Assembly: GCA_028714695.1 (NCBI GenBank)
Contig: JAQTLX010000001.1
Span: 150,207-214,206 of the forward strand
Length of the DNA stretch: 64,000 nt
Direction of reading: 5' to 3'
DNA from: Ignavibacteria bacterium
GTDB lineage: Bacteria > Bacteroidota > Ignavibacteria > Tepidaquicellales > Tepidaquicellaceae
Positions 46,482 to 54,883 of this stretch are shown here, piece by piece; the stretch's first letter is position 1, and every line of letters starts with the position of its first letter. The notes beneath the pieces were generated by a model that saw nothing but the letters and a program-made list of their open reading frames with translations, was not told the origin of the DNA and made no database searches. The translations under genes and the position numbers were made by a program.

Positions 46482-49355
46482 TCAATTCATTTCCAAAAGT
46501 TTTTTCAGAAAATATCCTGTATATGATTGTTTACAACATGATATCTCGAATGGAGTTCCTTTAGCGACCAGATAACCGCCTTCATCGCCCGATTCCGGAC
46601 CGAGGTCAATTATATAGTCAGCATTCTTGATAACCTCAAGATTATGTTCGATTACAAGAATAGTGTTTCCTCTCTTCAGAAGTGCATCAAAACATTTCAT
46701 AAGTTTTGAAATATCATAGTAATGAAGCCCGGTGGTAGGTTCATCGAAGATGAATAGTGTATTTGAGGATTTCACCTGATTAACAAGATGGTAAGCGAGT
46801 TTAACTCGCTGGGATTCGCCTCCCGAGAGGGAAGTGCCCGGCTGTCCGAGTTTAATATATCCAAGCCCTACATCTTCCAGTACTTTGAGTTTTTTAACTA
46901 TTTTGGTATAAGGCTTAAAGAATTTTATTGCTTCGGTAACAGTCATGTTGAGAACGTCAAAAATATTTTTACTATGACCGTTGTTGCCCTGAATCTTCAC
47001 TTCCAGCGTATCGGCTTTATATCTTTTTCCGCCGCACGATTCGCATTCGAGGAAGATATCCGCCATGAACTGCATTTCGACTTTAATGACGCCTGCACCT
47101 TCGCAGGTTTCACATCTGCCGCCGGGGACGTTAAAAGAAAATGAGCCGCTGTCAAAATTTTTCCTTTTAGCATACGGCGTCGAAGCGAAAGCGTCCCTAA
47201 TCTCGTCGAATGCTTTGATATAAGTTACAGGATTGCTCCTGATGCTTTTGCCTATCATTGACTGGTCTATAAGTTCAACATTCTCAAGAAATTCAGTTCC
47301 TTCAATTCTGTCATGCTCTCCTATTTTTTCTTCCGAAAAGCCTTCAAGTTTTTTCTTAAGTCCGCCATAAAGTATATTGTTTACGAGAGTTGATTTTCCC
47401 GATCCGCTTACACCCGTAATGCAGGTAAACATTTTAAGCGGGACGGCAACGTCAATGTTTTTAAGATTATTTTCCCTTGCCCCTGAAATTTTTACAAATT
47501 TCGTGTCACGGCTTATTTCTCTTCTTTCGGAAGTCAATTCTACGGTATTCTTGCCGTTAATATATTTAGCAGTAAGAGATTTTGTATCCTTAATAAGATT
47601 TTCGTATGTTCCGTGGAATATTATCTCGCCTCCGTTTTCACCTGCGAGCGGACCAATATCAACAATTTCATCGGCTTCTTTCATCATATCTTTATCATGT
47701 TCTACAACGAGTACGGTATTACCGAGGTCTCGAAGAGATTTCATAATATTAATAAGTTTTTCGTTATCTCTGGGGTGCAGTCCTACAGAGGGCTCATCCA
47801 GTACGTAAATAGAGCCGACGAGCGAAGAGCCGAGAGACGTAGCGAGATTAATTCTCTGTGCTTCACCTCCTGATAGTGTGGCGGATAATCTGTCGAGTGT
47901 CAGATACGTCAGACCGACATCGACAAGAAATTTCAAGCGCGTAATAATTTCGTTAAGAATTCTTTCGGATATTTTCTTCTTGTACTCATCGAGAGGAATA
48001 CTAAGAAAGAATTCGTACGCTTCCGAAATTTTCATTCTCACTATTTCGGAAATATTCTTGCCGCCTATTTTCACGTACAGTGCTTCTTTCCGCAGTCTTC
48101 CGCCGTCGCATTCGCTGCATTTTGTATATGCTCTGTATCTGTTAATAAGAACCCTGTAATGAAGTTTGTAAAGAGCCTCGCGTTCAACCATTTTGAAAAA
48201 CTTATAGATGCCGGAATACTTTTTCCCCCCGTAATAAATAAATTCCAGTTGCTTATCGTTAAGTGTTCTGAACGGCTTGTTTACATCGATGCCGTAATTG
48301 TCCGCTTCGAGTATAAGTTCGGTCAGGTTCTTTGAGTGCTTGGGTGTTGAAAACGGCGCTATGGCATTGTTGACGATTGATTTATTCTTATCGGGAATAA
48401 CAAGGTCCATGTCAATATCCATTGTTCTTCCGAATCCCTGGCATTTTTTACATGCGCCGAAAGGGTTATTGAAAGAAAACAGACGGGCTTCAGGTTCTTC
48501 AAAAATTATTCCATCAAGTTCAAAAAATTTATTGTAATGATTGTCTGTGTAACCGTCTTCGTTTATGAGTCTGATAGTCATATAGCCGCCGCCTTCCTGA
48601 AAAGCCATTTCGATGGATTCCGTGAGTCTTGATACGGACTCATTTTCGGAAGGATCGAAATTCAATCTGTCTATAATAACAAAGACAGAATTATTTTTGG
48701 ACGATTTTACGGCCTTAATTGTTTTGGCGTCGCTTGTTTCATTTATATCTATTGTTTCATCACCTGCGATAATTTTGTAGAATCCTTTTTCCCTCCGGCT
48801 TGAAATGAAATCTTCATGGTTCTTGATATTTTCTTTTTTAATCTCAGCGAGGACCAACAATTTCGTTTTACCGAATTTGGAAATTTCGTTTATAACGGAT
48901 GACGGTGAATCTTTTCTTACTATGCTGCCGCTTACAGGGGATATAGTGTCACCGATTCTTGCATAGAGCAGGCGCAGATAATCATAAATTTCTGTGACTG
49001 TTCCAACGGTCGAACGTGAATTCCTTGAGGTTGATTTCTGTTCGATTGCCATCGAAGGTGCAAGACCGGATATATAATCAACATCGGGCTTGTTCATTTT
49101 TTCGAGAAACTGTCTTGCGTAAGCGGAGAGACTTTCAACGTAACGTCTTTGTCCTTCGGCATAAATTGTATCGAAAACAAGCGAAGATTTACCCGAACCG
49201 CTGACTCCCGTAAACACAACCAGTTTATATTTCGGAATATTGATATCAATATTCTTAAGATTATGAACTCGTACGCCCTTTATTATTATATATTTCTTAG
49301 AATCCGGTTCTATGTCCTTTTTCTTCGATTTATATGTTGTTTTTTTTGCTTTCAA
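46482..49355 (-). CDS. uvrA: Excinuclease ABC subunit A
   Basis: Damage-recognition ATPase of nucleotide excision repair; 957 residues. Two ABC modules: Walker A GVSGSGKSS (50-58) and GVSGSGKST, signatures LSGGEAQRINLA and LSGGESQRVKLA. The second zinc finger (CETC...CESC) is complete. The first lacks its leading CxxC pair; only ACKKCQGFG remains after LFSFNNPFG, a pattern I associate with Bacteroidota UvrA. Single-gene unit; mfd, which recruits UvrA, is at 19958-23221. Confidence 0.97.
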   Translation of the reverse strand: MKAKKTTYKSKKKDIEPDSKKYIIIKGVRVHNLKNIDINIPKYKLVVFTGVSGSGKSSLVFDTIYAEGQRRYVESLSAYARQFLEKMNKPDVDYISGLAPSMAIEQKSTSRNSRSTVGTVTEIYDYLRLLYARIGDTISPVSGSIVRKDSPSSVINEISKFGKTKLLVLAEIKKENIKNHEDFISSRREKGFYKIIAGDETIDINETSDAKTIKAVKSSKNNSVFVIIDRLNFDPSENESVSRLTESIEMAFQEGGGYMTIRLINEDGYTDNHYNKFFELDGIIFEEPEARLFSFNNPFGACKKCQGFGRTMDIDMDLVIPDKNKSIVNNAIAPFSTPKHSKNLTELILEADNYGIDVNKPFRTLNDKQLEFIYYGGKKYSGIYKFFKMVEREALYKLHYRVLINRYRAYTKCSECDGGRLRKEALYVKIGGKNISEIVRMKISEAYEFFLSIPLDEYKKKISERILNEIITRLKFLVDVGLTYLTLDRLSATLSGGEAQRINLATSLGSSLVGSIYVLDEPSVGLHPRDNEKLINIMKSLRDLGNTVLVVEHDKDMMKEADEIVDIGPLAGENGGEIIFHGTYENLIKDTKSLTAKYINGKNTVELTSERREISRDTKFVKISGARENNLKNIDVAVPLKMFTCITGVSGSGKSTLVNNILYGGLKKKLEGFSEEKIGEHDRIEGTEFLENVELIDQSMIGKSIRSNPVTYIKAFDEIRDAFASTPYAKRKNFDSGSFSFNVPGGRCETCEGAGVIKVEMQFMADIFLECESCGGKRYKADTLEVKIQGNNGHSKNIFDVLNMTVTEAIKFFKPYTKIVKKLKVLEDVGLGYIKLGQPGTSLSGGESQRVKLAYHLVNQVKSSNTLFIFDEPTTGLHYYDISKLMKCFDALLKRGNTILVIEHNLEVIKNADYIIDLGPESGDEGGYLVAKGTPFEISCCKQSYTGYFLKKLLEMN

Positions 49356-49613
49356 TAGTAATTGACTAACATGAAAGTTACTTTTATTCGCTCGAGAATG
49401 AAAGCCAAAAAGAAGAAAAAATTCTGCTTTAATGTGATATTTTTCAAGTGTAAATCACTGCTAATCTTTTGGTAAGTCCATAAATGCAGTCATTATGGAG
49501 TAATAATCAGGGCATCCGGAGCCGTTTTTTAGGGTAAAATAACAAATCGGTCGTGTTGTGTTCATACGTGACGCAAAGAACACGAGCGGGAACACTGCAA
49601 ATTCAATAAATAT

Positions 49614-52265
49614 TCATTTGACAAGAGCCATCTTTTTTATTGATATTTGCTTATTATCTATTGCTAATATGTAATAATAGATCCCGCTTGATAAGTTTGC
49701 AGCATCAAACGTAACGGTATAATAATCAGCATTCTTAAATTCATTGTTCAACAGTTTGGCAACTTCTCTTCCCGAAACATCATACACTGCAAGAAATACT
49801 TTCCCGTTACGGTGTAATTGAAAATCTATCTTTGTAGCGGGATTAAAAGGGTTCGGATAATTTTGGCTCATGCTAAAATTTGAAGGAATGCCGATTTCAA
49901 CTATTCCGTTCAAATAGAGATAAGAAAAATTACCGTTGTAATCAATTTGTTTTAATCTGTAATTATATTTTCCTGAATTCAACTTATAATCCGTAAATGA
50001 ATAGGTGTTGGCATTCTGTGTCGTTCCGCTGCCGTTTAAATAAGCAATATCTTTCCATTCGGTCCCGGAAAAGTATCTTTGTATCTCAAAACCCGAATTA
50101 TTTATTTCTTTCTCTGTCTTCCATACCAGAATAACGTTTCTTCCGTTTACAGCCGATGAGAAAGAAATCAGTTCTACCGGCATCGGAGAATTTGAATTGG
50201 CTGCAGTCCATCTTGAAAATCCGTCTATTCCGGACAAAGTAATTGTATTTGCTGCAGTATTGACAACACTCGAATTCTGAGCAATCCAGTTAGTGCCGCT
50301 GTTTGTAGATTTAAATAATTTCAGGCTCGATTCGGTGTTCCCGTTCATTTCATTATCGTTATAATTAAATACGAGAGTCGCATTGAGACCCGTATTTGTT
50401 GCCGGTGTTATATCAAAATATCTAAATATACTGTTGTTGCTTCCCTGACTGGCATGGCATCTTGTAATTGTTGTGCTTCCCATATTCGCTGCTGTAGTTA
50501 GCGTAACACCAAGCCCGCCTATGTTTTGAGCCGAAATATTGTTGAGTGTTCTTGTAGTCGTAATGCTTCCCGATGCGCCGTAAAGTCGGTAATTTCCTTC
50601 TATCAGATACCCGCTGCTTCCCAGAATTATTGTATAACCGTTCAGGTTAATATCTCTGTTGAGAATCAAATCGCCGTTTGTTGTAAAGTTTGAACTAAGA
50701 GTTGGAGAAGATGTAGATGAAAAAACGATGTGATTCAACGACGGACTACCGCTTAAAGAAAGTTCATTTCCAAGCGCCCATTTATATATGCCTGGGTTAT
50801 CAGTGGGGGCAGGTACACTTCCTTTGCTCCAATTTGCTGCTGTAGACCATCCTGTGTTTTCACTGCCAATCCATGTGTTGTAAGCAGTTGATGCAATCCA
50901 GTTGCCTGTAGCGCCGCTCAGAGCGAAGTTTGTAAGTGTACCGTTAATTCCGTTCGATGTAACATCATATAAAACAGTGCCGTCACTGTAATCAAAATTA
51001 TAATAAGCGACCAAGCCTGATTCATTACCTGCTAAAGATTTCGTCATATTTTCTTTTATAAGCGAATCTGAAAGAACAACATTCCATATTGATACATCGT
51101 CAATATCTCCCATCCAGTACTCCAGAGAGGTTCCGCTGTCCCTGCCTATGTCCAAACATATTCCTCCGTTATAAACAATTGAAGTACATGTTGAAACATA
51201 AGTGTCGATTAACCTTCCGTCCACATAAGTTTTAATTGTTCCCGATGAAAAAGTTACAGCAATAAAATGCCAGACATTGTCGTTTATTATGAAATCAACA
51301 TCGTGATTATCACTTGTACTTGAAGGTGCAGAAAATGAATAATGAATTTTCCCGGTAGCAAGAGCCATTCCCAGCAAAAATCCCGATTGATTAATCAGCC
51401 ATTGATTAGTAATAATATCTTTGTATCCGCTGCTGCCTGTTGCTGATGTCTTCACCCATGCGGATATTGTCATATTGTTTGTAATTCGTGTGGCGGCCGG
51501 ACTTCCGAAATCTACATAATCGTTTACTCCGTCGAAGTCCAGACAGTTTTTCGGTCCGGTAAAACAACCCGATGCAGTCCAAACGGGACTGCTTGAAAAA
51601 ATACCCGAGTAGCCGTTTCCGCTGTTGTCGGTGACAGTGGTACCGCTTCCGTTGCTCATTTTATAATAAACTTTCAGATTTGTATTGGTGCCGATTTCCC
51701 TGTACATATTGGCTTTTATTTCAGCCTGAGTACGAACAACGTTCCACACACGGACTTCATCCATTCTTCCGCTGAATGCTCCCTGGTTCATATTTGTCCA
51801 TGGCGCTCTGCCTATTACGAAATTATTTGAGCCGTTTACGGAGAGTGAAGGCGAACTCTTACTGATAACCTCAACACCATTGATGTAGCCTTTTAAATAT
51901 CCGCCGCTGCTCCATGTCATTGCGACATGTGTCCATACACCTGTTGGAATGGATTGTGTGCTTGAACCGGATACATAATTTGAACCCCAATCCTGCTTGC
52001 ATTCGCAATACAGTGTTGGGCCCATTCCCATATTAAATCCAGGCACAGCGCCGCTCGATTCGGTTTTCCCGATAATTTTAGAATCAGTATTAAGAGGGAA
52101 AATCCAGGCTTCCAATGTGAATGCCGAAAAAGTGAGCGAAGAAGTATTTTGAGCATAAATGTAATCATCGCTCCCGTCGAATTTGATTGCATATCCCCCA
52201 ATTTGCGCAAAACAGTAATTCGAAAGGAGGACAGCAGAAATAAAAATGCCAAATAAAAACTTCAT
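49614..52265 (-). CDS. T9SS-exported protein with two LamG domains
   Basis: 883 residues from the chosen ATG at 52265, which has an AGAAGGA Shine-Dalgarno sequence and gives a clean signal peptide (MKFLFGIFISAVLLSN..CFAQ); an upstream start at 52316 would bury it. Two LamG/concanavalin-like domains (about 25-200 and 250-450) each begin with a KFDGSDDY or DFDGVNDY motif and contain VWNVV motifs. A beta-rich middle follows, then a segment typical of T9SS cargo (ELISFSSAVNGRNVILVWKT) and the type A sorting domain at the end (SQNYPNPFNPATKI, GIYYYILA). Likely a surface glycan-binding or adhesive protein; no catalytic motif seen. Confidence 0.88.
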   Translation of the reverse strand: MKFLFGIFISAVLLSNYCFAQIGGYAIKFDGSDDYIYAQNTSSLTFSAFTLEAWIFPLNTDSKIIGKTESSGAVPGFNMGMGPTLYCECKQDWGSNYVSGSSTQSIPTGVWTHVAMTWSSGGYLKGYINGVEVISKSSPSLSVNGSNNFVIGRAPWTNMNQGAFSGRMDEVRVWNVVRTQAEIKANMYREIGTNTNLKVYYKMSNGSGTTVTDNSGNGYSGIFSSSPVWTASGCFTGPKNCLDFDGVNDYVDFGSPAATRITNNMTISAWVKTSATGSSGYKDIITNQWLINQSGFLLGMALATGKIHYSFSAPSSTSDNHDVDFIINDNVWHFIAVTFSSGTIKTYVDGRLIDTYVSTCTSIVYNGGICLDIGRDSGTSLEYWMGDIDDVSIWNVVLSDSLIKENMTKSLAGNESGLVAYYNFDYSDGTVLYDVTSNGINGTLTNFALSGATGNWIASTAYNTWIGSENTGWSTAANWSKGSVPAPTDNPGIYKWALGNELSLSGSPSLNHIVFSSTSSPTLSSNFTTNGDLILNRDINLNGYTIILGSSGYLIEGNYRLYGASGSITTTRTLNNISAQNIGGLGVTLTTAANMGSTTITRCHASQGSNNSIFRYFDITPATNTGLNATLVFNYNDNEMNGNTESSLKLFKSTNSGTNWIAQNSSVVNTAANTITLSGIDGFSRWTAANSNSPMPVELISFSSAVNGRNVILVWKTEKEINNSGFEIQRYFSGTEWKDIAYLNGSGTTQNANTYSFTDYKLNSGKYNYRLKQIDYNGNFSYLYLNGIVEIGIPSNFSMSQNYPNPFNPATKIDFQLHRNGKVFLAVYDVSGREVAKLLNNEFKNADYYTVTFDAANLSSGIYYYILAIDNKQISIKKMALVK

Positions 52266-52578
52266 TTTGATATTCCTTCTATAAATATTACAACACCTGC
52301 TAAAAGACAAAAACAATAATTAATTAATCCGAATATTACAACAAAGTATTCATATACAGGTGTTTATTGTCTTAGTAATCAATAATTATGCCATTTAGAT
52401 GCTTATATTTTATCAATTTTTAAAGAATTTAGTTGATTTTTGGGTTGTATTTTGAGAGTTTGTTCTCAAAATGAGAAATTACTTTTAAGACTGAAAAATA
52501 TTACCTCCCTTATAAGTGAAGTTATGGCGTTTTCTAAAAGCAGTAAATTTAGTAATTTAAATAAACTAAAATCGGATA
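52266..52578. other. 313-base divergent intergenic region
   Basis: No gene is seen between the LamG gene (minus) and the lipoprotein gene (plus). It holds the Shine-Dalgarno sequence of the LamG gene at its left edge and one clear hairpin at 52449-52472 (listed separately). Promoters for both directions must lie here but cannot be assigned by eye. Confidence 0.6.
52449..52472 (+). promoter_or_regulatory. Hairpin upstream of lipoprotein gene
   Basis: Perfect 9-base inverted repeat, ATTTTGAGA (52449-52457) against TCTCAAAAT (52464-52472), with a 6-base spacer, 107 bases before the lipoprotein ATG. No T-run follows, so it is not a standard terminator; an operator or leader structure is possible. 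Confidence 0.4.
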
Positions 52579-53262
52579 ATGAAAATAAAACACTATTTTT
52601 TAGTCGTAGCGGCATTTTTGCTGATGATTCAATTATCATCATGTGTAGATATTGACAGAAAAATAAAAATAAATGCAAACGGAAGCGGCAACGAGAAACA
52701 GGTCTTGCATGTAGATAAAATGTTTTATGATATGCTTATCTCCCTTGTTAATTCAATGGATTCGACAAAATCTGCAGGACTCAGAGATTCGTTGTATAAT
52801 CATGAGGATATGATTGGCAAGGTGCGTGAAGATTATGCAAACAAAATCGGTATTAAACTAAACAGAATTGAAGGAGTAACAAATCCGGATTCTTCGAGTA
52901 CCTATTATCTTGATTATGATTTTGATAAAGTTGAATACATAGGGAAATCCACAAATATAAATCCGGAGAATATTGAAAAGGGCAGCGAGAATACTGAGGT
53001 TAAATGGGAAGACAAGGGAAATGAAATTAAATTTACTTTGAAGAATATAAACACGAGCGAAGATAACTCTGATGAATCAAAAAAGGACGCGGGGTTTTTG
53101 TTCACCGGAAAGAAAATGAAAATCAGTATTGAATTCCCTTATGATATAAAATCCACGAATGCGATGATGAAAGAAGGAAGAACCGCAGAGTGGCTGTTTG
53201 ATATGACCGAACTCAGTTCAAATCCGTCATCTCTATATCTTGAAGCAGTTCTGAAAAAATAA
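52579..53262 (+). CDS. Lipoprotein of unknown function
   Basis: 227 residues. Signal peptide with lipobox IQLSSC, so lipidation at about Cys22. The mature protein begins VDIDRKIKINANGSG, a pattern of beta strands with a basic and polar character, followed by a helix-rich middle and an acidic loop (NTSEDNSDESKKD). I do not recognise a named family. It ends one base before the convergent amidohydrolase gene. Confidence 0.72.
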   Translation: MKIKHYFLVVAAFLLMIQLSSCVDIDRKIKINANGSGNEKQVLHVDKMFYDMLISLVNSMDSTKSAGLRDSLYNHEDMIGKVREDYANKIGIKLNRIEGVTNPDSSSTYYLDYDFDKVEYIGKSTNINPENIEKGSENTEVKWEDKGNEIKFTLKNINTSEDNSDESKKDAGFLFTGKKMKISIEFPYDIKSTNAMMKEGRTAEWLFDMTELSSNPSSLYLEAVLKK

Positions 53263-53263
53263 G

Positions 53264-54832
53264 TCAGGCGGAAAATAAAAGTTTACCGTTAAAGTAGGTC
53301 ATGGCGACGGAGGTTTCTTTTAGAGCCTCCGTTGTTTCGTTAAACAAATCATTATTCAGTACAATTATATCTGCATTTTTCCCTTCCGATATCGAACCTG
53401 CCCGCCTTTCGGTATATGAAGCAAATGCATTGTTATATGTATATGCCTTGAGGCATGTATTCAGGTCAAGTGAAAATTGCGTATTGAATCCGTCGGGAAA
53501 TCCGTTTGCTTTTCTTGTAATTGCGTAATAAATATTTTCGAAAGGATTAACAGGTACTACAGGAAAATCCGTGCCGAAACAAATCATGGAATTATTATCA
53601 ACCAGTTTTTTAAACACATGCGTCGTTTCGGGGTGAACGAGAAGTCCATCGGCAACTTTGGCATCGAAAAATATATGCGCGGGTTGTACGGAAGCGATGA
53701 CGTCAAGTTTTTTAAATCTCTCTAAATCTTTATCCTTAATATGCTGCGCGTGTTCAAGTCTGAATCTTCTGTTCCTGCTTCCGTTCTTTTCTTTCAGATA
53801 TTCGGCAAAATCCAATACTTCGGCAACAGCCAGATCGCCGATTGCGTGAACCACAAGTTGAAATCCGGCTTTATCTATTTGTGTGCCGAGTTCGCGGAAT
53901 TCATTGTTTGTAACCATTTCTGTCCGAAGACCGTTATAATTTGTACCTTTGTAATTATCATAAAAAAGAGCGGCATGGCTTGATAATGAGCCGTCATAGA
54001 AAGCCTTAAATCCGCCGAACCTTATTAAATCTCTGTATTCAATAAACTCTTCCCTGTAAACATAAATTTTATCGAATTCGCTTAACGGAATAACGGAATT
54101 TATTCTTAAATTAAGTTTGTTCTTTTTGTAAAGCGAATAATAAACGTCAAGGTCTTCTCTCCATGATATATCAGTAACGGCAGTAATACCGTTTTTATGC
54201 AGTCTTGAAATCTCGTCCAGCAGAATGTTCTCTTTTTCTTCGAGGGTTTTAACAGGAAAGAATTTCATTGTGTAATACATCGCTCTTTCTTTCAGTTCTC
54301 CCGTCAGAACTCCATCCGCATCGGTAATAAGTTCATCGTAAGCGAAATCATTTCTTTTTGATTCTATATTGATTTTCTCAAGCGCAATTGAGTTGCAGAT
54401 AACGGAATGAAGATCTGTCCTGAACAATACAATAGGTATTTCATTACAGATAGAATCAAGCAAAGTCCTGTCGACATTAAATTTCTCGGTAAAATTAGTC
54501 TCGGAAAAATACCCGCCGATAATCCAGTCCTCTTTTTTCAGATTGGATTTATACGCAAGAATTCTTTCTTTAAACTCTGATGCAGTTTTTGCGTAACGCA
54601 GATCAACTTCATAACTTACCATTGAACCTTTGAAGAGATGAACGTGTCCGTCCATAAATGCGGGCAGAACGAGTTTGCCTTTAAGGTCGATAAGGCTGCC
54701 ATAGGAATTATTATCGTCGGAACGGTTTTTCCCAACAAATATTATTTTTCCTGTTTCGTCATCGAATCCGACTGAAGAAGCGAAATAGTTTTTCCCGAGC
54801 CAGATTTTTCCGTTGTATAAGAGAGTCTTCAT
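53264..54832 (-). CDS. Amidohydrolase family protein (YtcJ-like)
   Basis: Metal-dependent hydrolase of 522 residues, TIM-barrel of the Amidohydro_3/YtcJ type. The N-terminal KGKLVLPAFMDGHVHLF carries the HxH metal motif; QLVVHAIGDLAV and LEHAQHI supply further His ligands, and CFGTDFPVVPVNP the Asp. No signal peptide is seen, so it is cytoplasmic. The substrate is unknown; family members act on amides or cyclic ureas. Stop codons of this and the lipoprotein gene are separated by one base. Confidence 0.88.
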   Translation of the reverse strand: MKTLLYNGKIWLGKNYFASSVGFDDETGKIIFVGKNRSDDNNSYGSLIDLKGKLVLPAFMDGHVHLFKGSMVSYEVDLRYAKTASEFKERILAYKSNLKKEDWIIGGYFSETNFTEKFNVDRTLLDSICNEIPIVLFRTDLHSVICNSIALEKINIESKRNDFAYDELITDADGVLTGELKERAMYYTMKFFPVKTLEEKENILLDEISRLHKNGITAVTDISWREDLDVYYSLYKKNKLNLRINSVIPLSEFDKIYVYREEFIEYRDLIRFGGFKAFYDGSLSSHAALFYDNYKGTNYNGLRTEMVTNNEFRELGTQIDKAGFQLVVHAIGDLAVAEVLDFAEYLKEKNGSRNRRFRLEHAQHIKDKDLERFKKLDVIASVQPAHIFFDAKVADGLLVHPETTHVFKKLVDNNSMICFGTDFPVVPVNPFENIYYAITRKANGFPDGFNTQFSLDLNTCLKAYTYNNAFASYTERRAGSISEGKNADIIVLNNDLFNETTEALKETSVAMTYFNGKLLFSA

Positions 54833-54849
54833 ATATTCGAATTACAGAA

Positions 54850-54874
54850 AAGAAGAGGGGGCTTAAAAGCCCCC
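54850..54874 (-). terminator. Rho-independent terminator after the sortilin-like gene
   Basis: Stem 54857-54863 with 54868-54874 (GGGGGCT against AGCCCCC), 4-base loop, followed on the minus strand by a pyrimidine/T-rich run. It lies between the T9SS propeller gene (stop at 54884) and the amidohydrolase start. Confidence 0.85.
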
Positions 54875-54883
54875 TTATGAAAA

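Noticed and set aside
52266..52316. Upstream start for the LamG protein
   Set aside because: It would place 17 residues before a clean signal peptide; the ATG at 52265 has a good Shine-Dalgarno sequence.
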